Shown here: positions 1-12,677 of the stretch, in pieces
Layout: each line of letters starts with the position of its first letter
Numbering within the stretch: the first letter of the stretch is position 1
Origin: Henckelia pumila
Lineage: Eukaryota; Streptophyta; Magnoliopsida; Lamiales; Gesneriaceae
Length of the DNA: 64,000 nucleotides
Direction: 5' to 3'
Assembly (NCBI RefSeq): GCF_033568475.1
Contig: NC_133120.1
Span: forward strand, 95,436,151 to 95,500,150
Made by a program: the position numbers and the translations under genes
The notes under the pieces: generated by a model
What the model was told of the DNA's origin: nothing
Database searches by the model: none
What the model saw: only the letters and a program-made list of their open reading frames with translations

Positions 1-771
1 TGTGGCCGTTTGGTAGGGTTTTAAATTTTTCAAGAGAAATTTTTTTTTTGGCTATGCATTTTTTCATCATTGTTTTGGTTTATTTAGGACGAGGTTGCCA
101 TTTTTCTTGCAGTCGGGATCATCTGGAATTTTTTATGGAGTTCTTTTTCCCTGTTTTAATTTTTTTAAAGAAAATCTCAATCACATATTTCCCTCACTCG
201 TTTTTGTTTTATCGACTAGTCTGCATTACTACTGTGTATTATGTCTTCGCATGCATACACCAATAATTTGTTATTTCTTCCTGTGTCCAAAGGATTTTCT
301 TCCTCACTCATATTTCTGTTTCTCCTTACATTGAGCTGTACTAATTGACTGGCATTATAACTGTTTGTAAATGCCAAGTGACTGTCATAGTTGTTCATAA
401 ATCGTTTCTTGTTTTACCTGTTGATGTGATTAAGAATAGGTTGAGAGAGGCGATATTTTGTATTCCTTATATGGTGATCTGAAATTGATAATTTTTTTTG
501 AGATCCATTACTGTCAGTTGAGCGTCTCTCGATAAAAAATGTCGGTGGTTTGTGGGTTACATTAAAAAAGTAAAACAACATCTAGCCCTAATTCCCCTTC
601 CCAAGAAAAAATACTAAAGATCACATTTTTATCTTCAGTTGCTTTCTTTCTTTATGTGGACAGATGGCTTTACGGGTGAGAAACAACACAAGCATTCACA
701 GATATATGACTTTAGTAGAACTTATCTTTAATCTATGATGACGTGATACTAATGGTCATTTATGCTCTCAG
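1..771 (+). other. Intron of the ERD2-like gene (first coding exon outside window)
   Basis: No exon of the ERD2 family's N-terminus (about 28 residues ending in a Ser-Cys-x-Gly turn) was found here. The stretch is T-rich with scattered stops in all frames, as expected of a plant intron. It ends in a standard AG acceptor at 770-771. The first coding exon must lie upstream of the window. Confidence 0.6.
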
Positions 772-2515
772 GGATTTCATTGAGGACGCAGGAACTGTAT
801 ACCATTGTGTTCTTGGCTCGGTATCTGGATTTGTTTACTGACTTTATTTCAGTGTACAACACTTTGATGAAGATGGTGTTCGTGGGAAGCTCTCTGGGCA
901 TAGTATATTGCATGCGGTTTCACCGCGTTGTGCGGCGTTCCTACGACCGTGAGCTTGACACCTTTAGGCATTATTTACTTGTTGCCTCTTGTTTTCTCTT
1001 GGCACTTGCTGTTCATGAGAAGTTCACATTTCAAGAGGTTAGATCATCTCCTTTTTGTTTTCAGATCTTATCAGTCGACGTTGTTTGAAGTAAATAACAT
1101 TTACGGGTTGTGGTATTAGCACATGCTCTGTATTAAGTACCTTGATAAGCTATGTCTACATCTATGAGAATTGCCTAAACTTATCTATTTCTGATCCTTG
1201 ATTTCACACTTGCCCACTCCTGGCATTGATATCGGTTGCCAAAATGTCATGCTCATGACCTGACAATTTCATAAAATCAAAAGGAATCTTTGGTCTTTGA
1301 TGTTGGTTTGAGATTTTCACTCTGTTTTGCTGAAAAGTGGTGGTGAAAGTTTAATTTTTTGCAAAATAAAATATTTTACTTTTCATTTGCTGTTAACCAG
1401 CCAGATGCCATATATCTCTATGCTCGAAAAAACATTCATCTGGTTGTCGTTACATCGACACAAGCCCTCTCGACTCTAGGTATTTTGGTGGTTGTAACTA
1501 ACATTTATTATTTATTACTTTGCGACACAAAGTATTGGTCCTTGTTCACATGGCGTCACGGTAATTTTTACCCTTAGGATGACACGACCCGAGTGGAAGG
1601 CTTTCAATGAGTCTCTAAGTGTGCTGCTGGATATTTCTCTGTGCTGTGTTGAGTGAACAGGGCATATTTGGACATTGGCAAACTTGCTGTTTTTCGTTTG
1701 CATTTGTTCTTTTGTGTTTGTGGTTTGATGTTAGTGGTAATTTTGATTAAATCTGTTCCAGATATTTTGGGCATTTTCAATTTACTTGGAGGCTGTGGCG
1801 ATTCTACCACAGTTGGTTCTCTTGCAAAGAAGTGGAAATGTGGACAATCTGGCTGGACAATATGTTTTCTTTCTGGGGTAATTTCAATTTTCTATTTTAC
1901 TGGTCGCTGAAAAATTGAAACTTCGAAATATTATTTGTCTAAAACATATCAGCAAGAGTTGTGTATGCCAAATTTTTGGATAACAACCCGCCGGGGGACT
2001 TTCGATTGTTGAATCATGTGATTTCATCAGCTGGGGCATCCTGTGCTACCTATTCTCGTGTATTTTGCCTGTTTTCTCAAATTTAAGTATAGAAATATAT
2101 CACATTTTTGCACTGTTAACTGGCTGGAACCCTTCATCTTTTCGCTGCACAGTGCCTATCGAGCATTCTACATCCTGAACTGGGTATATCGCTACTTCAC
2201 TGAGCCGCATTTCACTCGATGGATTGGTAAGTCATGGTTATGAATCTGTTGGATGACCTTTTGATTTTAACAATCTTTCTTCTTTTGCCAGCATGCGTCT
2301 CTGGGCTTCTCCAAACAGCTCTATATGCAGACTTTTTCTACTATTACTTCATCAGGTGATGCCCCCCCTCTTGAAAATATAGCGCTCACAATGACCCCTC
2401 TTGAAAATATAGCGCTCAGGCTTCAGTGGTATCTAAATTATTCCCATCTTAATAAGAGATTTGACCGCGTTATTGCAGCTGGAAAAACAACGCGAAACTG
2501 AAGTTGCCTGCCTGA
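772..2515 (+). CDS. ERD2: ER lumen protein-retaining receptor (K/HDEL receptor, ERD2 family), 3' part
   Basis: Seven-helix receptor of the Golgi and ER membranes that returns K/HDEL-tagged soluble proteins to the ER. Five coding exons are visible: 772-1037, 1762-1877, 2153-2226, 2292-2355 and 2479-2515. All junctions are GT-AG and the phases agree. The encoded stretch starts GISLRTQELY and runs through RYLDLFTDFISVYN, VRRSYDRELDTFRH, WAFSIYLEAVAILPQLVLLQ, YRAFYILNWVYRYFTEPHF and ALYADFFYYYFISWKNN to KLKLPA, all classic ERD2 segments, with no stop or frameshift. Only the first exon, about 28 residues, is missing. The last intron carries a small tandem duplication. Recognition comes from family memory and is strong; which plant paralogue this is cannot be told. 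Confidence 0.9.
2367..2418. repeat. Direct tandem duplication inside the last ERD2-like intron
   Basis: A 24-base segment beginning cccctcttgaaaatatagcg occurs at 2367-2390 and again at 2395-2418, separated by four bases. It lies 11 bases after the splice donor at 2356 and leaves the splice signals intact. Confidence 0.85.
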
Positions 2516-3239
2516 TACAGAACGAGTTTGCATATGGTACACAGATACAACTTAATCCGCTCTTCATACAGTTGTAGCATTATTTACACATCTGTAGCAT
2601 CGTATTGATGATGAAATGAGCCCCAGTACTTGTGACGAAGAGTCGAGTCACGTCTTCCCATATTTATTTGGGAGAACTACGTTCCCAGCTTGCTACCTGC
2701 AGCCTGTGACACACTGAAAAAGCTATGTACGTTCTATACATGTAAATTCTTGACCAAGTTCGAGCCGTGCGCATTTGTAGCTTCAAACATATAGATTGTG
2801 TCATTTTGACAGATTTAGTATGATTTTAGATTTCTGCAGAGAGAATTTTGGTTATGATAACTAACGTTAGTGAATTTCATATGCAACGGAAATCAATCTA
2901 TATTTTTTAAAGCCACCTTTAACGAATTCCACAAAAATTCCAACCTGAAAAAATGAAAAAAAAAAAAAAAAAGTGCAAGTTTCAGGACTGAAGGGACAAT
3001 TCATCGTTAACATGATCAAAATTGAAAAAATAAATAAATAAATAAAAATGTAAATTTCCTAAATAACAATAGTAATTATCAGTAAACTCAGATGTACGGA
3101 AAAATATGTATCTCTACATGCTACACACCCTCTTCCATGTTTACAGTACAGATTATATAAGCTGTCACCTCTCTATCAAATAATTAATCGAATCCAAAAT
3201 GGCAGCAGCCAGGCAAATTAAATAGAAGTTTTGTGCAGG
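2516..3239. other. Convergent intergenic stretch (3' flanks)
   Basis: This holds the presumed 3' UTR of the ERD2-like gene, a poly-A run near 2955 and an AAAT run near 3030. It leads to the tail-to-tail end of the peptide gene. No further gene is seen. Confidence 0.6.
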
Positions 3240-3527
3240 CTAATGGCCTGCCCCGGGGCTTGGGACTGATCGGAGAATCCGGTCCACGTCGGAGAGATGG
3301 CGACCGATGAGCTTTTCATCGACAACCACCGAGTGACCTTTCTTACTGGGCGCCGACGCCGGGACGCGGCCTTTCGCCAGAGCCGGAAGATACAGCATTG
3401 CTTCTGCTCGAGACGGCCGGACCTTATCATGCGCCACCTCCATCGACAGCTTACGCCCATGCAAGCACCAACTTAAAGTAGAAAAAATGATCAACAAAAC
3501 CAAGAAATCCATTCCTTTTCGAGTCAT
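3240..3527 (-). CDS. Precursor of a secreted PIP/PIPL-type signalling peptide
   Basis: A one-exon ORF of 95 residues from the ATG at 3527. Residues 6-22 form a hydrophobic signal peptide (MDFLVLLIIFSTLSWCL), followed by a basic, variable middle. The last residues before the stop are RSVPSPGAGH. That C-terminal block matches the SGPS-x-GxGH signature of PAMP-induced peptides and PIP-like peptides, which are cut from precursors of this size, secreted, and sensed by LRR receptor kinases in immunity and development. The second motif residue is Val rather than the Gly of the classical members, as in some PIP-like proteins. The start could also be Met6. A lookalike from the related IDA-like or CEP families is possible but fits less well. 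Function is inferred from the motif only. Confidence 0.7.
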   Translation of the reverse strand: MTRKGMDFLVLLIIFSTLSWCLHGRKLSMEVAHDKVRPSRAEAMLYLPALAKGRVPASAPSKKGHSVVVDEKLIGRHLSDVDRILRSVPSPGAGH

Positions 3528-6500
3528 TTTAAGGTACGTAGCTTTTCACAAATTCGTACCAAAACAAGAATGTTTTGCGGGGAGTGAATTGATCGATCAA
3601 GAGAAGAAGTCTTTTCTTTTAATTGATTTTGAACGCAAATAGCTAGAGAAGGAAAATTTTGGTAGTGACGCGTAAATATTGGGGTAGTACTCTAGCTAGA
3701 GAGGTCAAAAGTCCAATTTGTTATATTTGAATGAATATATATATATATATATATATAATATTACTGTGAGTGTGTTTAGACTTTAGAGACACATTTTACA
3801 ATGTGCCATGCCCTAAGATCAGCCAAGTCAACGACCAAAGTGCTGAGCAGTGGAGACCACATACTCATTTAGATCTTAAAATGAATATTATCTTTTTTTA
3901 AAAAAAAAATAAAATAAAATTTGTAATATATATCTCATGCCCAAATTCCAATGTTTATTGGATTATGGATTAATTATATGTTTAGCACTCGGTTCCATAA
4001 TGATGGAAATGGATTTTAAATTTTTTTTATTTCCAATTTGTATCTTAATTGCGTCTCATATTATAGTGTGTATTTATAATAAATATAACTATTGGACTTC
4101 TTTTTATTTTAATAATTAGATATAAATAATCAAGAGTTTTATCTTATTTTTATTCTTATGATAGGAAATAGAAAATAGAGAATAGAAAATGAACATGCAA
4201 TAAGGTGTGAAGAGGGAACATTAATATTAATTTTCTTTGTGCTATTTTTGTTACGGGTCAAAGTTAATTTATGTGGGGACGTTCACCGCCAGACAGAGTA
4301 CTCAGCCATTTCTTGGATTTATGCCCACCGTCTATATATTTTATTAATGAAAAATAATAAAATTGATAAGAGTTCCCATGCTGCTCGTAATCTCATGTTT
4401 AAATTGTGTGAACATCTCACACTTTACATACTAATAATTTAATTTAATTAATTTGTGTTTGTCTAAATTTATTCTTCTCCTGTCCCCAAATATTTTTTTA
4501 ATTAAGTTATCTTTAAAATTTTCCAATAATATTAAATTATGCTTGTGACCGATTGCGATTTGATATGAAGCCCAATCAATGTTAGGCTGGACAAAGAGGC
4601 AATTGGGCGGAGTCGGAGACTCGCATCAAGCGATTCGCATCCAACTGGGATGTTCATGTACTTTATGCTGCGATGTTTGTACCCAAGGTTGATGGTCGTC
4701 CGCCGACCAAATTTTGTGTGTTTTTTAAATCCAAATTTTGTGTTAGCTTATGCTTAATAATTGAAATCCAAAAGCTAGTCATGCGGTGATTATGATTCTC
4801 CAAAAGTGATTATAATAAAAAGGTGAATGTTAAAATCCCTCTAATCCCTTAATCATTTCTACAAAAGCATAATCTTTTGCAAACACTCCCTAAATGTGGA
4901 GTATGCATAAAAATTTATGGTCAACTGCATGTAAGAATAAATGTGAATTGTTGAATACACACTTGAAACTAAGTTGTACTCGAGTTTTCTTATGTATTTC
5001 AAATCCATTGTTTCAAATTATTTGACATCCCTTGACTCCTTTTTCAAATGAAAAAACTATTTTCAAGCTAAAATCCATCTATCCAAATGCAACTAACGAC
5101 GAACTGGAAAACTTCCTGTATGAAAATGTGTATCCCAAGTACTTTAATTTAAACTCACACGACAATTGGGATACCATAGTATTTCTTGGTAGTTTATGCC
5201 AAATGAACAATAAAGGCCTCGGTGAATATTGATTTTTCCATTTGGAGAAGGTTGTTCTTTCCTTGAACTATGACTACATATAAATTATCCTGACGCCATT
5301 CTGAGACAATTCTGTCACGACTAACATTCTGTACCGAGTTCTGTGCTTTTCAATCCAAATAAAAAATGGGTTTTGGTTTGCAAATTTTCAAATTTATGGG
5401 CTTGTGAAAATGACATGACAGATACATATAAACTTTGGTCCAAGTGCAGAACGCCCCTGCGAGGAGGGGTGTCGCTGGTGGGGTCTGTCTTTTGGCTAAA
5501 GGCAAAGCTATGCAAAAAAGACATCTGTAAAGCTTGGTTGATTACTGCAGCCTAGATTCTTACCAGTTCTGAGAGAATTATACTCTGAACTTTTGCCAGC
5601 ATGGTCTTGCACTTGTACGGCCATTCAAATTTTGAAGTATTGTATTTCATTCAAACTTGAATCCACTGTGACTTCAGGCTCTTATTTTCTATTGCATCCA
5701 AGATTATGCAACTCTTACTTGAATAGTTTTGGATATATACAAGAATTGGATGGACAATACTGCGCTAGATCGAAAGCGTTGTGGTAATGGATGCTGAATG
5801 ATCCTCTTGTATCAATGCTGCTATGCTCCATGCCCATACACATATTATAGTGAGACCCAAAACAATAGGCTTCTCTAGCAACTATTGGGCAACCGCGTGT
5901 GCCGTTTTAATACACGGTTAATACATATTGCGAGCAGAACTCATTACAGTTCTGGCCTAAAACTTTAAATTAACATGCATGTATCCAAATTTTAGCAAAG
6001 GCAAAAGGGCAACCAGCCATTTTCATAAAAAAAGAAAAGATTACATCTTTAGTGCAGGTTTTGAAAAAACATCTGTAACGTGATTAGTTTTTCACCACCT
6101 GAAAAAGTTTATTCTTTTACATTGGAATCCCCTTGGGTCACATCTTGGTCTGTTGATGGATCATAAATTGACTAGATTCTGCATTCCAAGCATAATACTT
6201 CATATAATTAATTGATATATATATGGACCAATTCACATGGATCATCAATTCATTAAAGTTGGATAAAGTACGTACGATCTAAACTTTATGTTTTTGTTGT
6301 TTCTTGTCTCGAATCTAACCTCTGGCTTTGCCCCAACATTCATCATAAACCCCTCGACAAAATACAATGATATTTTCTCAATTTTAGTACGTGCAGAGGA
6401 GTAAATTTTGCATCCCTATGAACTTAAATATGGTTTACACAGAATATAGATAAAACAATTATGTATGCCCGCCTTCTTTATCATCAGCATCTCTTTGGAG

Positions 6501-6541
6501 AACACAAGCATGCCTGCGCAAAGTCGCAAAAATCCATTACA
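3528..6541. other. Intergenic, no recognisable gene
   Basis: AT-rich sequence with a TA run near 3733-3757. Between about 5030 and 5790 several short ORFs follow each other on the plus strand in different frames with modest GC content. They may be the remains of a gene, but no family is recognisable and no splice model joins them. Confidence 0.4.
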
Positions 6542-6910
6542 TTAACATAACACCATTTTTTTCCAGTTACTTTTTTTGCATGTTCTGTTGAAGAAAACAA
6601 AGAAAAAAGAAATGTAGCGTATGCTGACATTAAAAGAAAGCCTGGATCTTCGTCTCCTATGAGCTTCCAGGGCTCTTCTTAGCTTAACCACCATATCTTC
6701 TTCGGTGAAAATCCGGCCCGGAGAGGCTAAGAAAGCGCCTCGTCGCACGGGAGGAGACCACAGCCCACTTTTTGTGTAATCAAAGTTGAATTCTGAAACA
6801 TCATAAAACTTGGAAAGTAGTCTTTCTGATACAGATTTGGACACCAACTGAATCCTCTGTGAGGAATTGGACAATATTTTTGCTGGGGATGAGATTTCAG
6901 ATACAGACAT
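6542..6910 (-). CDS. Small plant protein of unknown function
   Basis: The ORF has its first in-frame ATG at 6910 and gives 122 residues. The reading frame is open further upstream but has no ATG there. The central part (RLLSKFYDVSEFNFDYTKSG, then LWSPPVRRGAFLASPG, then FTEEDMVVKLRRALEAHRRR) looks like a real protein: a WSPP turn, an SPG turn and a charged helix ending in a run of arginines. I recall similar blocks in small uncharacterised plant proteins but cannot name a family. The last 25 residues are low-complexity and may be readthrough beyond the conserved part. An additional upstream exon is possible. No function is proposed. Confidence 0.5.
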   Translation of the reverse strand: MSVSEISSPAKILSNSSQRIQLVSKSVSERLLSKFYDVSEFNFDYTKSGLWSPPVRRGAFLASPGRIFTEEDMVVKLRRALEAHRRRRSRLSFNVSIRYISFFFVFFNRTCKKSNWKKMVLC

Positions 6911-7742
6911 TTGGTTTTGATCATATATACCTTGTAGGATGTTTAGAATATATATAATTTGATGAAGTCGATTGAGAAATACTATGTTGAGAATCTTGGA
7001 ATGGATATAAAAGAGTGGTTTGATGGAGACATTTCTGGATTTTTGCAATCATGGAGTGGACATGGATAGCATGATTTTTGAATCAAAACTTGATGATTTG
7101 TTCATGTGTTAGAGATTGGAGAAACATGTGATGTTTCTTATTGGGCTAACTCATGCTTTGTCTTTATAAAAAGTTGATTTAACATGAATAGAAGTTCTTT
7201 TTTGGTAGGTATGACACATATCTTTCTTGGTGTTATTACCTTAATTGTTTGATTATCACATACAAGATGCATATAATTTATGTTTGGTTAGCAAACTAAC
7301 ATCCCTTCATAAATTATATTATCGCTAGACAAATCATGCAATATGTTTTTTTATCTCATGTCAACAAATGATGGTATTGAATTCGTGTCAACTGTGGTTT
7401 TTGACTATTTAAATTGTAGGAGTATCATACAATCTTATAATAATTATCGGTCCTTGCAAATTATTGGTCCCTTATTAAGGCAAAATGAGTGCGTGGTGGC
7501 CAATCAAGTTTCAAGATTTTTGTGTACAATAATTGCAAATCCCACCACTCGCATGTTTTGGCACATTTGTTTGAACCAATTGAATTGGGATTTTCACACT
7601 GGACAGAATACAAATGCCGGCGTAGGCAAAGTATCCCTCAAGGGAAATAAGAGAGAAAATGGTGTAAACCAAATTAGTTTCGTGATACGACTGTTCAACC
7701 TAAAAAAAAAAAAAGAAGTCAACGGGCCCTTATGACCCAAAC

Positions 7743-7944
7743 ATGTGGATTAACAAGGCCCATTCCTTGTGGGCTTTAATGCCTTTTTTTTTTTTTTTGG
7801 GGTGGGTGGGGTTTGGAATAGCATTGTCGGGCATTGAAGTATGTGGATTAACAAGGCCCATTCCTTGTGGGCTTTAATGCCTTTTTATTTTTTTTTTGGG
7901 TGGGGGGGGCTGGGGTTTGGAATAGCATTGTCGGGCATTGAAGT
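7743..7944. repeat. Head-to-tail duplication of about 100 bases
   Basis: Copies at 7743-7840 and 7841-7944. Both begin atgtggattaacaaggccca and end gcattgtcgggcattgaagt. They differ mainly in the length of internal T and G runs, which suggests a recent duplication. Confidence 0.9.
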
Positions 7945-8065
7945 TGATGATCACCCCGCAGACAATTCTCAGGAGTGAAATGTTTAGGGCTCAAAAATCA
8001 TGAAATGTTTAACCTCTATTGGGCATGATATCCACACATTTGTGTGGATTCAATCCCCAATGGAG

Positions 8066-8197
8066 GAAGTTCTATGTCACCCCAAAGGGCACTGCTTTGG
8101 GTGGCGTGACAGAGCACGTAGGGTCCACTGATTTTAACCAATCATAGGTTTACACGTCACCTCAGGGCAGTGCCCTTGGGGTGACATAGAATTTCCC
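8066..8197. repeat. Fold-back element (MITE-like)
   Basis: Inverted arms of about 42 bases: the left arm contains tctatgtcaccccaaagggc and the right arm its near-exact reverse complement (8167-8191). They flank a loop of about 45 bases. A smaller hairpin, ccacacatttgtgtgg, lies just upstream at 8031-8046. No clear target duplication was identified. Confidence 0.6.
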
Positions 8198-9173
8198 GCT
8201 CAATGGATGGGCAATATCCACCAAATGAATTTCATCTTGAATGGAGCATAGGGAACAATACATGTTACCTTGGGGTAGCTGCCCCAACATAATCTGGACG
8301 GACCAGATCACTTTGGAGATGCTACCCTAGGTAGCATCGACCCTTCCGGAGCATAGACCACCCCGATTTTGTAGCCGAACCACCAACTTTTTGTGAATAA
8401 TCACTCTAAAATTTTTAAATCACATGTAACAAACCATTGGATATTTAAATTCTGTGTTTTTATCTGGCATGCACACAAAATTTTGATATAACATAACAAT
8501 ATAAAGTGCTTCTTTCAATATACCATTGATCAAACTCTCATTTAAGGACCATCGGTGGAGAGAGAAAAACTTCGAACTCAGACAAGATCATAACATAAAG
8601 GAGAAATAGTTGACCCCAAATTGCATTTCATTTCCACATTCTTGATGTGGGCCAAATACATGGATTCAGTCTCGTCTTAAGTCTTTACTATATTCTTGTA
8701 TAACTATATTTTCTGATTTCGCTAGCATCTATTCATTTTTCCCAACTTCACAGGAAAAAATAAAAATAAAAATCTGACAAGCAAAATTCATCAATTTATT
8801 AGTTTTGAATAAGAATATCAAGCCTTTTAAGACGGAATTCAGAACATAGTTAACGTCTAACGAGGAGAAAATGTCATTTGACATCATATGTTAACAAAAA
8901 TAATACAGTTGGAAGAAACACACAAGAAATCACAGCAAACAACATATAAATCTAAAACACCTAATTGACTTAATTTTCAAACCATGGCAATTAAAAATCA
9001 TTGATACCCAAAATATTAGGTTAAATATACCAAAATGGCTTGATTTTCATAACATAACAATTGAAAATTATTGATCCCCAAAATATTAGGCTAAAAACCA
9101 CCACAGAAAATAGTTTTAACAAAACCACAAACACTAGATGTAAATATCAGACCTTCAAACCCAAAAAACTCTT

Positions 9174-10762
<1,589 letters not shown>

Positions 10763-10839
10763 TGCGAGTATCTCCTCGGTCGCGGCGGAGAGAGGAAGGG
10801 GTCCAGGATTTACAGTTATCTTTCTTATGCGTCTGCAAA

Positions 10840-10848
10840 TTAGGGTTT
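10840..10848 (-). promoter_or_regulatory. Telo-box upstream of RPL11
   Basis: AAACCCTAA on the minus strand, about 80 bases before the ATG. This motif, together with site II (TGGGCY), is a known hallmark of ribosomal protein gene promoters in plants. The nearest site II copy is at 10914-10919. Confidence 0.7.
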
Positions 10849-10867
10849 GTTTGTTCCGTACCAGGTG

Positions 10868-10955
10868 AGAGGGAGCAAAATGATTTGACGAATATACCCA
10901 TGGAAAATAACAAAGCCCAAATATTTGAAAAATTAAATAAAATAATAATAAGGGG

Positions 10956-11029
<74 letters not shown>

Positions 11030-11124
11030 AAGACAAGGGGAGCAAAATGATTTGACGAATATACCCATGGAAAATAACAAAGCCCAAATATTTGAAAAAT
11101 TAAATAAAATAATAATAAGGGGAA

Positions 11125-11198
<74 letters not shown>

Positions 11199-11336
11199 AA
11201 GACAAGGGGAGCAAAATGATTTCACGAATATACCCATGGAAAATAACAAAGCCCAAATATTTGAAAAATTAAATAAAATAATAATATGGGGAAATATATA
11301 TATATATTTGAGAAATATATATATTTTTTGAAGACA
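10868..11336. repeat. Threefold tandem repeat with long TA runs in the RPL11 upstream region
   Basis: A unit of about 168 bases occurs three times; the marker gagcaaaatgattt starts at 10873, 11040 and 11209. Each unit has a unique part containing tacccatggaaaataacaaa followed by agcccaaatatttg. A (TA)n run follows: long in units 1 and 2, short in unit 3. Each unique part holds one minus-strand TGGGCT site II motif (10914-10919, 11081-11086, 11250-11255). The ORFs that run through the TA tracts are repeat artefacts. Confidence 0.95.
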
Positions 11337-11593
11337 AGGGGAAATAGTTTTTTAGTTTCATTTTGGTGCATTAATTTAAATTTTCGGATATTTTAATTGA
11401 GTTGTTGACGTGACACCGAAAAGTACGTAGGTGACATCGAAAAATGTTGATATCTCAAGTTATCACGTTAGCAATTAGACCAAAATAACTGAAAATTAAA
11501 ATTTAGTGTATCAAAATAAAATTTTAAAAAGTTACGGGACCAAAACAAAAAAAAAATCAACAAGTTAATAAATGGAAAAATCATTTTCCCTAA
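11337..11593. repeat. Fold-back/MITE copy 1 of a dispersed family
   Basis: Ends are inverted (gggaaatagttttttag on the left, tcattttccctaa on the right). It shares the internal block cacgttagcaattagacca with the copies at 40001-40306 and, interrupted, at 27806-30900. Confidence 0.6.
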
Positions 11594-12650
11594 TAATAAT
11601 CGATTTCCGTTGCCTGGACTTCAACTCGGGTCCTCACGAATTATTTTTATAATTTACTAAAATAATTTTCTTATAATGATTTTTGTTGAATGAAAGAAGG
11701 GGTCTACTAAATTGATCATGTAGTGATACGAAGAGATTGATGCATTATTATATAGGCCCCGTTTGGTTTCAAAAGTCAGGCTAAAAAAGCACTTTTTTAA
11801 GCGTTTTTTAGTTAATAAGGTGTTTGGTTGACCACAAAAGTGCTTAAATAAGCACTTTTTAAAGTCAAAATTAGAGCTTTTTTAAAAGCCAAAAATTGTA
11901 GCTTTTAAAAACACTTATTTTAAAAAATCTCTACAAAATCCAAACGGGCTCATATACTATAATATAGATATGTTACCAACCTGATCAGAATTTGATAAAA
12001 AAATAATAATAATAATAATTTTAGCATGGGTGGAAAAATAAAAATAACTGTTACATATTAAATATCGAGCGAAGTTATAAAAAAGAAATTTATCAGTGTA
12101 ATAAATGTGATGAATTTGATATATGTTGTGTAATTGAACGTATAATTCTAGCTTTGGCTTAACATCGAGCTCACATTTTAAGCATCATATATATTATTAT
12201 TTCCATATTAAAGATAGATATGATTATTTAATATTCAATTCATTTCAGTGCATTGACTCCAAACAAATCCGTTATCCCTTCATTCATTCAGCCGATATCC
12301 ACGTGGTATTCTTGCATGCAAAAAAGATGCATCATAGGAAAGTGTTTACATATTCAATCTTCAACATATTACCTAAAACAAATATGAAAATTTTACAATA
12401 TTGTGAGTGAGCCCATTTTAACTTTGGAGATGGCGCTTGTGCAAGGAGAAGCAATCGTGTCGTCTATCTATTGTTGTTGCAACATTTGAAATGAACCAAA
12501 CTGCTTTAGTTTGTTTAGTCCCAAACGTAATCCCACATGACCCCAATCTTTCCTCTTCCAAACAAATACATAAAATTAATCTCATATTATCTAAAGACTG
12601 ATTCTTATATTATATAGCTCACCCACAGCTTGTTTTGTTTCCAGGCAAAC
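11594..12650. other. Intergenic, 5' flank of LRR pseudogene A
   Basis: AT-rich sequence holding a MITE at about 11755-11950. No coding region is seen before the ATG of pseudogene A at 12651. The flank is presumably its old promoter. Confidence 0.5.
11755..11950. repeat. Short MITE
   Basis: About 196 bases bounded by ccccgtttggttt and its near reverse complement atccaaacggg, with an internally self-complementary run of 'aaagcac' and 'ttaaaagc' blocks. The target duplication is uncertain because the flanks are TA-rich. Confidence 0.6.
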
Positions 12651-12677
12651 ATGGCCTGGAACCGTAACGTCGTTGTC
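12651..12677 (+). pseudogene. First nine codons of LRR receptor pseudogene A, cut off by a retrotransposon
   Basis: ATG GCC TGG AAC CGT AAC GTC GTT GTC, then the LTR begins. The second copy of the five-base target (TTGTC) at 20244-20248 resumes the gene. Joining both flanks recreates a signal-peptide region directly before the CKVNSSSIITDRSALLSLKS block. The ATG frame and the LRR frame differ by one base in the joined sequence, so a one-base loss is present as well as the insertion. Confidence 0.75.

Larger units (their letters stand above)
6911..9173. other. Intergenic with repeats, no recognisable gene
   Basis: An open frame at 7343-7735 has no recognisable family and ends in a poly-A-derived lysine run, so it is not called. 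The stretch contains the tandem duplication at 7743-7944 and the fold-back at 8066-8197. The remainder is AT-rich. Confidence 0.5.

Noticed and set aside
5032..5787. Series of short plus-strand ORFs
   Set aside because: Different frames, no recognisable domain and no splice model joining them; noted only as possible gene remains.
6911..7048. Upstream extension of the uncharacterised protein ORF
   Set aside because: The extension has no ATG; the frame opens with TTG and its composition is intron-like.
7343..7735. 130-residue ORF
   Set aside because: No recognisable family, ends in a poly-A-derived lysine run, and AT-rich like its surroundings.
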